A stretch of DNA of 64,000 nt, taken from positions 310,001 through 374,000 of the forward strand of contig NW_024104367.1 of the NCBI RefSeq assembly GCF_003945595.2, read 5' to 3'. The notes below the pieces were generated by a model. That model did no database searches. It saw only the letters and a list, made by a program, of their open reading frames with translations, and was not told the origin of the DNA. Source of the DNA: Pipra filicauda. Its lineage: Eukaryota; Chordata; Aves; Passeriformes; Pipridae. This document shows, in pieces, positions 46,690 to 57,961 of the stretch (the first letter of the stretch is position 1; each line of letters starts with the position of its first letter). Made by a program: the position numbers and the translations under genes.

Positions 46690-46792
46690 TGCAAATAATG
46701 ACTTGCTGCACATGGCTCAGCTAGCACTAAGAAAGGGCTGGAAGGAGTCTGTGAGCAGGTGCTGCTCTAACCACTACATCACACTGTCTTCT
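46690..46792 (+). repeat. MIR-like ancient SINE fragment
   Basis: ATAATGACTTGCTGCACATG, GCTCAGCTAGCACTAAGAAA, GGGCTGGAAGGAGTCTGTGA and GCTCTAACCACTACATCACA follow the sense MIR-type order (aaTGACTTGCccaaGGtca - GAGCTGG - GCTCTAACCACTAgaCCACA). Confidence 0.55.
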
Positions 46793-47981
46793 GCAGACAG
46801 GGAGACCATCACTTTTAAATTGCTGGGATCATTTTCCATGGATTGGAAAGGGTGAGCTGTTTCTCTGTGCCTACAGCCAAGAACCTATGACTGCCCACTG
46901 AGGTATGGCCTAATTTTCCACCCTGCTACCCATCCCAATCACTCAGAGATCATGGATACATGGAAATACTGCCATGCTATTAGTGCATGATGGACGTCCC
47001 GGTTAGTGAGTTTTCATTTTCATGGGTAATGAGCAGAAGGGGCCTCTCCTTAATGCTGACTCTCCAGAACAATGGTAAGGAGCTCAGACATGCCTAAATA
47101 ATGTTCTCTCATAATGTTGTTATTTAGCAGGAATCGATGTTCACACCTGTTTATTTCTCTTTCAGACACAAATGAAAACAGTGTGCACAATTAATACAGT
47201 TAAATTGAAAAATAGCACAGTATTGATTAGCCAACTTTCCATTATGCTGTACAACATCATTCAATCTCTCCTGGACACCAGGAGAAACCTAATGGGCTAT
47301 TACTTATCACAGCCTAAGAAATCCCCGTGGCAAACTGCTGCAACCCAATACAGTAAATCTCAGGAATTTTGTTTCATCCCACTAATGAGTATCTTTGCTG
47401 CTTGGACTATAAGGGAAAGTCACATCCCAGATGTTAGTGCCCTTTTTCAGAAGTGTTTGGCTCCTGGCAATGACTAATTTGTTGAATTATTGGCCTCAGC
47501 TGCTGTGTTTTGAGGTGTGTTGTGTGTAAAACCCAGGTCTAATTCTGGTCACATTTTCTGTTCAATCTGTTAGAACCCAAACTCCAGGCATTTCTTCTGT
47601 CTGTGATCTAAATCCCCAGATGGAGACGCTCAGGTCAGAGACAGGGCTGATTTGACTTCAAATGGAAAGTGAGACAAATTACAGCACAGATGTATTTAAA
47701 AAGCTGCTCTCAGTTATCTCTCATCTCCGATCTGCTGCTGGCTTGGCTTGTTTTGACGTCAGCATTGGGCAGAATTCCAGCTGTGACCCTACAGCACTTT
47801 CCAGAGCGAATAGAAAGTTTTGGTTAGAAATTCTCGTGCAGGCCTATTAACACCTTGATTTGCAGGAGAGCTCAACCCAACTGATAAGCGATGAGATGCC
47901 AAAGGTTTCGAAGAACATCACAGATTTGTAGTTTCATGGCGGAAATATTTGTGGCCACTTAGGATGAGGATCTCAAACAAT
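46793..47981. other. Unique sequence
   Basis: No recognised gene or repeat. Confidence 0.5.
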
Positions 47982-48285
47982 TTCATAGAATATCCTGAAA
48001 TGGAAGGGACTCACACGGATCATCGAGTTCAACTCCTGACACAGCACAGGGGAACCTGAAAGTTAAATTGTGCATCTAAGACTGTTGTCCAAACACTTCT
48101 TGAATGCTGACAGGCTTGAGGTCATGACCCTTTCCAGTGAAACTCGTTCCAGTGCTTGACCAAGCTCTCAGTGAGGAACTTTTTCCTAATATTCAATCTG
48201 AACTTCCTCTGTCACTGAAGAGATCAGCACCTTTCTCTCTTCTGCCTCTCATGAGAAAGTTGTAGACAGCAATAAGTTCACCCTT
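47982..48285 (-). mobile_element. CR1 LINE, 0.3-kb 3' fragment (ATATCC subtype)
   Basis: Antisense: TTTCATAGAATATCCTGAAA, ATCATCGAGTTCAACTCCTG, TTCCAGTGCTTGACCAAGCT and AACTTTTTCCTAATATTCAA, then the antisense ORF2 C-terminus. It is the longest copy of this subtype here and moderately diverged. Confidence 0.9.
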
Positions 48286-49548
48286 CCATTTATTTTTTTA
48301 CTTATTTTGATGCTTCTGTAATAATAACTAGCCTTTTGTAGGTTTGTAATAAAATTACATTATTTTTTAATCACTCATAAAAACAAGAGTAAACCCATTA
48401 ATACCCAGGTGTTTTCAATGAAAAATCAATGAATTAACAGTGTTTTTTAAGCATTTTTTTGCAGACTTTGGCTGATGGCTTCTAAGAGTCTATTTCTAAG
48501 GATATTACTGAGGGTAACATTAAAAAACCACAGGGTATTTTGAGTTGCAGTTTGTGTTTTACCGTGTGAAAATCTATATTTATGACATCCTTAGAGTCAT
48601 AGAAGCTCTAGTGGAAAATGTTCAGGGATCAGCAAACCAAAATGAGTTGAAAAATAGTGGCAAAAGGTAGTAGGAAATATGCCCTGAAGTTATACAGGAA
48701 TTCCACTGCTCCATACAAGGCCTTTGTGGATTTAAGAAGTCCTATAAATGTACTTTACCACATTACAAAGACACTAAAATGTAAAGACTCAGTTCAAACT
48801 ACCTGTGCTCATGCTGGAATTTACGAGTTGAGTGGTTTAGTGAAGATTTACAACCTCAATATTATTTAGAATTCATGGGTTTCCCATAGATTTTGTTACT
48901 GTGTGTTCCTCAGGTGCTAAGCCTTCATTTCTAGAACAATGGAACTCCTCTATTTGTGATTGCTCAAATAGCCTTCTGAAAAAGAGGTATGTGAAGGGAA
49001 ACTTCCTGGATTTGTAAAACAATAATTATGTTGGGCAAAATATATTTCTTTTCCTAAATTTTCGATGGAAAGGATGAAGATAGCATATTTTACAGGGGCT
49101 TGTGAAACTTCACCTGAAGAATCAGCCAAGTCTCTTTGGCCAGTGTCCCACATCACATGGACTGTGAACATTGGGGTGGGGATAATGTTGAAGAGGAGAC
49201 ACAGATAAACATGATCCCTCAGCATCTGCCTCAATATTCCTACCTAGGAGTGCCAAAACCACCATAAATTTCTGAGACCACTGATGTTGAACACAGAATT
49301 CACTTTCCATCTCAGATCAGCCAGAATTCATGCACTGTCAGCATGGTACCATATTCCTTCTCCCACCCCATGAACATGGGGATGAGTTATATGTCAGCAG
49401 ATCCTTTAACTGCCCCATCCAACATGTCTTTGCATGGGATTTGCCTGGCACAGGGTGGGAAGGAGGTGGCAACACCGTGCTGTTTCTCTGGGGTCACACC
49501 TTCCAACCATGGCTTGATGACCAAGACATGAGGCCTCTTCCATGGCAT
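48286..49548. other. AT-rich unique sequence
   Basis: No gene or repeat recognised. Minus frames at 48950-49310 look like chance. Confidence 0.5.
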
Positions 49549-49999
49549 AGGATCATAGAATCAAAGAATGGTTTGGGTTGGAAGGGACCTTGAAGACCAT
49601 CTCATTCCAACCACCTGCCATGGGCTGGGACACCTTCCACTAGACCAGGTTGCTCCAAGCCCCATCCATCCTGGCCTTGAACACTTCCAGGGATGGGCCA
49701 GCCACAACTTCTCTGCACAACCTGTGCAAGGGGCCTCACCACCCCCTCAGTAAAGAACTTTTTCCTAATATTTAATATAAACCTACCCTCTTTCAGTTTA
49801 ATAGTCTCTTTCCATCTTTTTTGTAGGCTCCTTTCAAGAAGGCCACAATCAGGTCACTCTCGAGCCTTCTCTTCTCCAGGCTGAACAATCCCAATTCTCA
49901 CAGGCTTTCCTCATAGAGGAAGTTTTCCATCCCTCTAATCAGCTTGGTGGCCTCCTCTGGACTCGCTCCAACAGCTCCATGTCCTTCCTGTGCACGTGA
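49549..49999 (-). mobile_element. CR1 LINE, 0.45-kb 3' fragment
   Basis: Antisense CR1: ATCATAGAATCAAAGAATGG, CATCTCATTCCAACCACCTG, CACTAGACCAGGTTGCTCCA, GAACACTTCCAGGGATGGGC, TTCTTCTCCAGGCTGAACAA and GGCCTCCTCTGGACTCGCTC. A deletion removes part of the middle near 49800-49830. Confidence 0.96.
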
Positions 50000-51149
50000 C
50001 ACAGCCAAAGGAATCACAGAGGTTGATGAATGTTAAGCACTTCCAAAAAGACCAGGTAAAAAGATGAGGCTTTACTTTATGAGAGTTCACACAACAGAGA
50101 AGCAGAAATCAATGATAATCCAAGGCACACATCTCACCAACAGACACAGGAAACCTGTCAGTCCCAACTCTGTCATTCACTCAAAAGAATTGGAACCATT
50201 ATTCTTAATTATCCAGGAGTTGAAACACAGTCTATCAATTTATTTCGAGATACAGGACTTGTTCCTGGGTGCAGAGAATTAATTTTCCTCCAGTAATGCC
50301 TGGGAAAGCAGGAGATTGGCTCTGGTTGACTTACAGTGTCAGCATTTTTTTATTATTATTTCACAAACAACATCCATTTAATCACAAGGCATCTAGAAAT
50401 TGAATACAAAAGGAGACCTCTCATTATTCGTAGAGAGTATCTTCCCCAATCACAGATTTGTTTGGTTAATAAGAACTATCACTAAAAAAGAAATAAAATT
50501 GTTCAGGATATCCTCATAGGGCCTCCTATTTATTACTTACTTACTTTTAATACCTAAAGGGATGCTGAAGATGAGAAAAATTCTTCTCTGCTGCTCTGAA
50601 CTGAAGGATAGAAGTACAAATTCATTTTTTTTCGGAATATCTTTGCTCAGATATGTGGAAGTTTGATTTTGTGTTTCAAACTACAAGGGGAAAGTAGTTT
50701 CTGGCCTCTGCAGTGTAACTACTACCCGTGGTCTTACTGCTGCTCAGTGAATCATGCACAACTCACCCCTGTGCCAAGGCTCACCTGTGTCCTCCACAGA
50801 AGCAATTAAGTATTTTACATCTGAACTTTGACAGAAATTTGTCAATAAAATCCCATTTTTCACTGATGTATGCCAATTTGGTTTTTCGTAAGCTTTCAGT
50901 GTCTGGTTGGAAAACGTTCACGGGAAAAACTATTTCATTATTTTGCAATTTCTGGCAAGAGCAGCTGATAGCTCGAGATTATTTGTCAAACTGAAATTTT
51001 CCAGAAAAAATTCTCCTACACATAAATTCTACTTCTGGGGAAGTAAAATAAGAACTAAGAGATGTTTCTGGTTCTCACAACTTAGAGCACGATCTTCAGA
51101 TGCTAGTGATGAACAACTGAATCTTCAGACAAACAGAAACAACAGTTAA
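50000..51149. other. Unique sequence
   Basis: The minus-strand segment ending at 50546 has an excellent acceptor (TACTTCTATCCTTCAG) and a GTAAGTAAG donor. Its open frame does not fit the phase of any neighbour. Confidence 0.4.
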
Positions 51150-51398
51150 GAAAGTGACTGGATGAGAGGAAATGGCCTCAAGTTGCACCAGGGCACGTTT
51201 AGATTGGATATTATGAATTTTTTTTTCCAGGAAAGGGTTTTCAGGCCCTGGCACAGTCTGCCCAGGGAGGTGGTTGAGCCGCCATCCCTGGAGATGTAGA
51301 TATGGCACTTAGTGCTGCATTGATAGTGTTACCTTAAGAGTTGGACCTGATGATCTTCAGGATCTTTTCCAACCTAAGTGAGTCTTGGATTCTATAAA
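51150..51398 (+). mobile_element. CR1 LINE, 3' fragment
   Basis: Sense CR1: GACTGGATGAGAGGAAATGG, CCTCAAGTTGCACCAGGGCA, GAGCCGCCATCCCTGGAGAT, GTTGGACCTGATGATCTTCA and TTTTCCAACCTAAGTGAGTC. The tail has decayed. Confidence 0.94.
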
Positions 51399-51722
51399 TA
51401 ATGATTTCCATGGAGATATATAGGGCTGTTTATACAAATAAGGGTTCCAGGAAAGAGTCTAGAGTCTCTTTCTCCATGCACACAGTGCAGATATTAGGCC
51501 TTAACTTTCTGCTTGAGATGCTGGAAAAGTTAATTTGCTAATGCTTGTAAAGTGCTTTCAAATCTCCAGCTATAAGAAGAGGAAAATGCAGCAATTAGTT
51601 TTTAATGAACTAGAAATAACGAGCATTAGGTCTCAATGCTATTTTTTTTTCTCCAAGAATGTTTTCTCTTAAACTATGTATTTAATTCCCTTTATATATC
51701 TACCTAGGTTTGTTTTTCTTAC

Positions 51723-52034
51723 CATCCACATCACCATTTTATCTTGACAGTGATACAGAAATGCAGAGTTTGCTTGTTCCTTTCCCTGACAACTTCTTAA
51801 GCTCATTGGTATCGATTTAGGAAGCATTGAAGATAAATTAAGGAGTGGAGTCTGCAGGCAGCAAGGTGCCTTCAAGGCGTTCATGCCATGAGACAAACTA
51901 CCTGCAAGGAGCAGGTCAGGGCAGAGCTGTTTCATGAGCTTCTTTTGCAGGCACTGCTCCATTCCCCCAAGTGTCTTCTGCAAAAGGCAGAATTTATCCA
52001 TTACAGGCAGAAACAGCACCACGAGCTTGTCCAG
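51723..52034 (-). CDS. Candidate 312-base internal exon, unrecognised leucine-rich protein
   Basis: On the minus strand an acceptor with a clean tract (AATCAGTGTTCTGTCCTTAG) and a donor GATG|GTAAGA enclose exactly 104 open codons, both ends on codon boundaries. It begins LDKLVVLFLPVMDKFCLL and continues as alternating leucine-rich and cysteine-containing helices (CLQKKLMKQLCPDLLL), ending near AFLYHCQDKMVMWM. Codon use in the first half is GC3-rich (CTG, CTC, GTG, AAG), unlike the surrounding AT-rich DNA. No repeat matches it. I do not recognise the family; a helical-repeat protein is possible. It is the longest exon-like segment in the window. Confidence 0.35.
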
Positions 52035-53126
52035 CTAAGGACAGAACACTGATTTCACAGATCATCATCCCTCATACACAGGTCCAGTGTGATTATGGAC
52101 TTGTGAGTTTTGTCCTTTGAATGTTATGGGTGGGCTTAAAGCAACACTCAGAGCACAATTCCTGCAGCAGTAATAAATGCAGAACATGAAAAAACTACTT
52201 CCCTGGGTGAATTTTGGGAGTCTTATTGATTCCATGTGTGTGCTCAAGACTATTCTCAATTCCTAAGGACTCTCTTGCTTCATGGTAACTTTCCTAAGGA
52301 GAGAGGCAGTGCCAGGCTTTGCAGCAATATAGTGAGAAAAAAAAGAATTAACCTGACCTGCATCTCAGAAGGCAACTTAGTGCTTTACATCACTAACATC
52401 TTAGAAATGGTTTAAAATCCAATTTTTGTGTGTACTGTGTGTACCTGTGGAGCTATAACAAGAAATAAAGGTTGTAATAAGAGTAATTAAGAATTGTAAG
52501 TAGCTGATATAACTGCAGGGACTCCCATACATTCACTTTTTTCCTGGTAATAACAGTAGCTACTCACTTGAGAAACTAAGCTACTGAAGACAATTATGTT
52601 TGTGTATGACCTGAATCATGATGGGCAGGAATGTTATTCTGATTAAAATACTGTTCTCATCCTCAAATATTCTGTGTCTGCACCATCAACAAAACAAATG
52701 CCCACTGTACAGGGTGACATTGAAGAGGTGTGTATATGCTAGGTAAAAAAATACTTCATATTTTTGCACTCATGGGTATCAAAATATGGGTCTAAAGGGG
52801 TTTCTTTAAGTCTAAAAGGGTTACTTTAAATATCATAATCATTTAAAAACTTCAGTCCAACTTTACTGAGAGGTCTGCATTTGTATTTGTCCCATTTGTT
52901 GTAGGAAAAATTCTGCTTCATCTGTCCAAACACGACATGAGGAAGAAAGGCTGTTAGACAGACACTTTCCTTGACTGAAGGAAAAGTGTCAGTGCTTGAA
53001 TTCTGCTGCAATTTGGTCAGTTTTGTGTAGTTTACTTTGTATCCACTACTTTTGAAGTGTGCCTGAAACCTCAGCAGGATTTACTTCCACACTGTGAAAA
53101 AAAATGCTTGCTCAAGTCAATCTTCA

Positions 53127-53848
53127 CAGAAACACAGAACGGTTTGGGTTGGAAGGGACCACAGCGGGTCCAACCTCCCTGCTCCAGCAGTGTCATCCCA
53201 GAGCACGTGGAACAGGATTGTGTTCAGATTCTTCTGGAATATCCCCAGTGAGGGAGACTCCACACCATCTCTGGGCAACCTGTTCCAGTGCTCAGTCACT
53301 GCACAGGAAAGAAGTTCTTCCTCATGTTCAGGTGGAACTTCCTGGGCATCAGTTCCTGCCCATTCCCTCTTGTCCCATTGCTGAGCCCCCCCGAGCAGAG
53401 CCTGGTCCATCCTCTGCCCCCTCCCTGCACACATGGACAGACATGGGGGAGGTCCCCTCTCAGTGTCTCTTCTTGAGGCTGAACAGCCCCAGCTCCCTCA
53501 GCCTTTCCTCATAAGAGAGATGGTCCAGTCTCCTAAACATCTTTGTAGCCTCTGCTGGACCTGCTCCAGGAGCTCCATGTCTCTCTGGTGCTGAGGAAGC
53601 CAGCACTGGACACAACACTCCAAATGTGCCTCACCAGGCCTGAGTGGAGGGGCAGGATCACCCCACCTCGACCTGCTGGCAATGCTCTTCCCAATGCATC
53701 CCAGAATCCCATTGACCTGCTTGTCCCCCAGGGCACACCGCTGGTCATGGACAGCTTGCTTTCCACCAGGACCCCCAGGTCCTTCTTGCCAGAGCTGCTC
53801 TCCAGCAGGTTGGCCCCCAACCTGTATTGGTGCAGGGGATTATCAAGT
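53127..53848 (-). mobile_element. CR1 LINE, 0.72-kb copy with partial ORF2
   Basis: From the 3' end (GAAACACAGAACGGTTTGGG) the antisense body covers the ORF2 C-terminal domain. The minus frame 53117-53434 holds the EVPPEHEEELLSCAVTEHWN and LPRDGVESPSLGIF region; the frame 53533-53820 holds GANLLESSSGKKDLGVLVES. It is 5'-truncated just before the GANLLESS segment, so the catalytic palm is absent. Frameshifts separate the open pieces. Confidence 0.96.
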
Positions 53849-55249
53849 GTATCAACCTCTAGGGAAGACTAAAAGAAAATTGGGGGTCACTCTTGCCCTG
53901 AGGTGTTGCTGTTTGGCTCGTTCTTGTCTCTGTGTAGGTGTCTTGGAGGCCAAGTCATGCAAGCTGAAGTCTGTCAAGCTGTTTTTCAGTACAAATAAAG
54001 GAGATTTGCAGTTGATCTGATGTATCAAATCTCAGGTGATCTGCAATTGCCCCACAGGAGACAGGAGTGCAGGGATTGTGTGCAACCTGTACCTGAACCT
54101 GCTTCCTCATCTACCTCCTAAAACAAGTCCAGACAACACAGTCCTGCCCAGCTTGGCTGAGAGAGATAGAAAAATAACAGTTTTTCCTTCACTTTGGTTG
54201 GCATTTGGAAGAGTGACTATTAAAATGATAGAAAGGGAACACAGACACTGCCAGAGGGATCTACTGATAAATGTGTTGATGGGATCAAGGAGTTCCTTAG
54301 GCAGTGTATGTTAGAGGCATTTTATTTGCAACAGTTAACCAGTAAGGTTTAAAAGGCAAATTGGTGTCATTTCCTTTCCAGAGCATTTCTTTGACTTTCT
54401 TTTCTTCCTTCCTCTTGTTGCCTTTTTTTTTTTTTTATGCTTCCTAATCTGCTCAATTTGAAACATTGGCAAGAAATTTCAAGTGTATTAAATGAGATAT
54501 ATGTCCGTAATAAATGGGATTCTTCTTTGTCATGGTCATAGATATAAGCATTATGAGACTTTTCCCTGTGGATTTAGAAGTGGGTTTTGGGAAAGAAAGG
54601 AAAGGAAGAAACAGTAAGTGTAGTCACAGCCTTAGACTTAACTGCAGGCAGAGCTCTGCTGTCTCTGGGCATCTTAAATAAGATAGTCTGTTTTTAAAAG
54701 GACACGAGAGGAATTTTTTAAAGCTTCCTTAAGAAAGCTCCATACCTTTTGGCACTGTAACCGTGAAGTTTCTACAGTGCTGATTTCTGCATTAAATGCA
54801 ATATACAGGTAAAGAAGCTTCACAGAGCCACAGTAGAAATCACCAAAGACTAAGTTATCATACTATAAATATCTCTGGCTTTCTCTTAACTGCTTAGAAT
54901 TGATGTAAATAATATTAAAGACAGTTGCTCCATAAGAATCTTCAACACTCTGTAGGGTATGAACCTGTGCTTCCATGGTAAGACACCTTTTCCAGGAATA
55001 GTACAATCATTAGAGTCACAGGAGAGCAGGAGGGAGGTGACATTGAGTGGATACCATCTTGCTGCAAGAGGGAATTCAGTCTCCTTGCAAAGGAGCAATT
55101 ATTTTAAGGAGCCATTCCATGTGCTAATTCAATATCCTTCTAAAGGTGGGAGGAAGGCTGACTCAGAGGTTAAAGTGACACACGTGAGCTTCAGAGAAGG
55201 GGATTTTCCTGCACCACAGCATTCTCTGTCCTTGGGTGAGTCATTCAAG
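53849..55249. other. Unique sequence
   Basis: Poly(T) at 54423-54437. The minus-strand segment 54746-54786 has very good splice sites (acceptor TATATTGCATTTAATGCAG, donor AAAAG|GTATGG) and two open frames, but its length breaks the phase between 56168 and 52034. Confidence 0.4.
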
Positions 55250-55427
55250 AGAGTTCAAGCATTGAAAGAGGCTACCCAGGGAAGTAGTGGAGTCCCCATT
55301 CCTGGAAGTGTTCCAAAGGTGTGTAGATGTGGCACCTGGGAACATGTTTTAGTGGTGCTTTTCAACTATTTTTAATGGTTGGACTGGATGATCTTGGTCT
55401 TTTCTAACCTTGATGGATTCCATGGCT
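55250..55427 (+). mobile_element. CR1 LINE, 3' fragment
   Basis: Sense CR1: GAGGCTACCCAGGGAAGTAG, GGAGTCCCCATTCCTGGAAG, TAGATGTGGCACCTGGGAAC, then GGTTGGACTGGATGATCTTG and TTTTCTAACCTTGATGGATT. The tail is lost. Confidence 0.92.
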
Positions 55428-55702
55428 GTCATTCAGTTCTCTTCATCACAGCTTCTGTGTTGCCTTTATGGGCAGGAAAGTGATATTTTAAATATCAAAT
55501 AGGGATAAAAATGCTTCATGTGGCTGCTGTGAGATTAAAGATATTAAACATTTTGAAGTGATCAGAATGCTGTGATGACAGAGGCCTGAGATATCTCTTG
55601 GTCAAGCAAACCCAAGTTCCAGTTAAAATTCTCTATTCACTTTAATTAGAGTTTAGCAGGGCCTGCACTGACTGGAAGCAGATTCCTTTCAGATTTTAAT
55701 CT

Positions 55703-55727
55703 GAATAAATAAATAAATAAATAAATG
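55703..55727. repeat. (AAAT)n microsatellite
   Basis: Six AAAT units in a row. Confidence 0.95.
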
Positions 55728-55914
55728 AAAGAGCTTTATTTCAGGCATTGTTTGATAAGGTTGAAATAGTCTTTGAAATTCTTGATAAAATTCTTGGACC
55801 AAAACTGTTCCATGGCTTAAAAACCCTGCATGTCTTTTTAAGATTATGGCAGCTCTATCCATCTTGTCTATTACTAGCACAAATTTACAGGAATTGAGGG
55901 CATGGGAAAGAGCT

Positions 55915-55989
55915 TGGGCGGGGCGGGGCAGGGCGGGGCGGGGCGAGGTGGGGCGGGGCGGGGCGGGGAGGGAAGGGAAGGGAAGGGAA
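55915..55989 (+). repeat. GGGGC minisatellite with GGGAA tail; G-quadruplex-capable
   Basis: Ten GGGGC/GGGGCA/GGGGA-type units (GGGCGGGGCGGGGCAGGGCG at the start) run into four GGGAA units. There are more than a dozen G3-G4 runs separated by 1-3 bases on the plus strand, which satisfies the usual G-quadruplex pattern several times over. It is isolated in AT-rich DNA and not part of a CpG island with other GC-rich sequence. Confidence 0.93.
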
Positions 55990-56167
55990 ATCTTTCAAAT
56001 CTCAAGAAAAGCAACTTCCCTCTGGTGTTCTATATTTGGAAGACTTTACTATCCTCTTATTTTATAGAGGATTTTTGCCAAGTAAAATGTGTGTTTGTCT
56101 AGATGATAAATACCCTTATTCCCAGAAGTGCTTGCAATCATGCTTTGCTTTTTGTTTTCAGTATTAC

Positions 56168-56260
56168 CTCCTGAAACCTGCCATGGACCATCACCTCCAA
56201 CTGCCACAGAGCACTGACCACACAGGATTTTCCAACAACCTCCTGCCATCCCAAGCCCTG
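56168..56260 (-). CDS. Candidate 93-base internal exon, unrecognised protein
   Basis: The minus-strand acceptor GAGGCTTCATCCCTACAG and donor CAGGAG|GTAATA enclose 31 open codons, phase 0 at both ends, reading VVGKSCVVSALWQLEV in the middle. A second frame is also open, so the coding frame is not proven. In the preferred frame it joins without a break to 57048-57141 before and 51723-52034 after. Confidence 0.27.
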
Positions 56261-57047
56261 CTGTAGGGATGAAGCCTCAGCTGTTGTTGCAGCTGATTAA
56301 CTCTTGTTCCAGCCTGAGTGCTATTTTTGTAAGGCCTTGATAATTTCGAAATCACAGCCCTCATTGTGCTCTTAGAAGTGGAAGTGCATTACCTGCAATT
56401 TCCCAAGCATTTCATTTCCTTGGAAGATTTATTTGTAAACAAGCAAGAGCTTTATTGTTGCTTGTTGCAGACACACAGTAAATTAGTTTTTCCATGCTGA
56501 AATGCAGCAGCATAAAATTCTCACTCGAGGAAAGTACTAACTGGCATTATGGCATTGCCTTGTTAATTATGTTGGCACATCCACTGCTGCTCCTTAAATT
56601 ATTCCTGTACACCAGAAACGCTTCTTACCTAATGATTTCCTGAACTTCTGGTATATTAGTTCATGCCTAATCTAATTCAAATCATTGTCAAAGTGACAAA
56701 TTCAAGGAAGACACAGAGAGGGTTTAAAGCAAAGTCGGTGAATGGTCACAGAAACTATCATGGTAAAGATTCATTTTAATATGTTGAGTTTGGTTTTGGT
56801 GTGTTTGACAGGATTCTGATTCTTTCTTCTCAGTCTGACCTGTCATTTTTAAGTAGATTAAATTTTCCACAAGATTGACTTCTCCGGCCAGTTCTCAGTC
56901 ATTTCATTCAGTGGTTGACTGTCAGTGGTGTCTAATAAGATTATGAACTTGGAAGACTATGATGATGAAGTTTATTTAGGTGACTGTTTATCATAAGGAA
57001 GGCCATCACTAATCCATGGCATAAATTCTATATTCTCTAGTCCTTAC

Positions 57048-57141
57048 CATTCTTTGATTCTGCAACATTCTTAATGGAAAAACTGCTGGATCAACATAGT
57101 CATCTGCCCAGATTTCTTCCATGCTGTTTACAGCAACAGCC
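57048..57141 (-). CDS. Candidate 94-base internal exon, unrecognised protein
   Basis: The minus-strand donor AGAATG|GTAAGG is strong; the acceptor GACATGTAATAACAG is weak. Only one frame is open and it reads MEEIWADDYVDPAVFPL, an acidic/aromatic stretch with the composition of a folded protein. It needs two bases before it and ends on a codon boundary. An alternative acceptor at GCTGTAAACAG inside the segment would shorten it without changing the frame. Confidence 0.3.
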
Positions 57142-57260
57142 CTGTTATTACATGTCAAATATCTTACAAAATCAATTTATTGTCTCACTTTGAATGGAGT
57201 TTTCCAAAAGTGCAAGAAATGTAAAGGTTTCTCCCGTGGTATTTACCACATAAGTTTTAC

Positions 57261-57785
57261 CTTCTCCTGAACTCAGAAAGGTGCCTGAAAATACATTGCC
57301 AATACACAGGAGAGTCTCGGGCTTTCTTGAAACTTGAGTTCAGCACTTGAGTTCCTGCCTTCCAGAGATATTCAACTGGTACTTCGGTCATGAGCCTTAC
57401 ATTTATAAGCACTAAGTACTTAGTATTTACCACTTAGTCTTTGTAAGTACTAAGTGGGCAGAAAAAGTTTCCAGATTTGTCCCTTGAGGAGGAGCCTCTT
57501 GCCAAAGTACTTTCCATCCAGCTGGAAGGAGCATTTCTCAGCTCTGCAAAGAGCAAATCCAGTGGGAGGTGTCTGAGCTCTCCCGGATAAACACGCAAAC
57601 GTGGGACACAAAAAGGAACATCTGCTGCCAGGAAGATAGAAAAGAGGGAAAGCAGAGCACAGATGTATGTTTTCAACTCTTCACCTCTCACTGTATTTTT
57701 TCTCATGTGTTTTCCTCAGTGCTACCAGGAGAACTGTCGTGGCACCATCAATATCTCTGTCAAAGCAGGAACGTGGCTGTTCTGA
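57261..57785 (-). CDS. Cluster of three candidate short exons, unrecognised protein
   Basis: Three minus-strand segments are grouped here. The first is 57685-57785 (101 bases, acceptor TTTCTTCCTCTTGTC...AAAAG, donor GAGAG|GTGAAG), reading DIDGATTVLLVALRKTHEKK. The second is 57511-57621 (111 bases, superb acceptor CTTTTCTATCTTCCTGGCAG, weak GTACTT donor), cysteine-containing. The third is 57261-57284 (24 bases, strong sites on both sides). All keep the phase required between 57962-58012 and 57048-57141, and the second and third could be skipped without a frameshift. Individually each is weak. Confidence 0.2.
57410..57457. repeat. Perfect palindrome plus inverted repeat
   Basis: ACTAAGTACTTAGT (57411-57424) is its own reverse complement. 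Just after it, CCACTTAGT (57430-57438) pairs with ACTAAGTGG (57449-57457) to make a 9-base-pair stem with a 10-base loop. All arms share the same ACTAAGT core. Confidence 0.85.
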
Positions 57786-57961
57786 CTTTTAAAATTTGAC
57801 AAGAGGAAGAAATAATCACAACAAAGCTGGAGGCAAAGTGCATTTTTATTATCAGAGTGACCATTTCCATTTATGTGTGCCGTTGGTTATCTCAGAGCAG
57901 ATGCCAGGAATCCCTCATCCCAGAGTGCTGCAGCCACTTGGTTCCTCACGTTTGCACTCAC

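Noticed and set aside
52568..52610. 43-base minus-strand segment with a GTGAGTA donor
   Set aside because: It needs a starting phase not supplied by any plausible upstream segment; too short on its own.
54746..54786. 41-base minus-strand segment with excellent splice sites and two open frames
   Set aside because: Its length would shift the frame between the better candidates at 56168-56260 and 51723-52034, and its own frame choice is ambiguous.
56393..56666. Two tiny minus-strand segments (56393-56418, 56629-56666) that join in phase to 56168-56260
   Set aside because: The acceptor of the second is poor and they exclude the stronger 57048-57141. I kept the latter.
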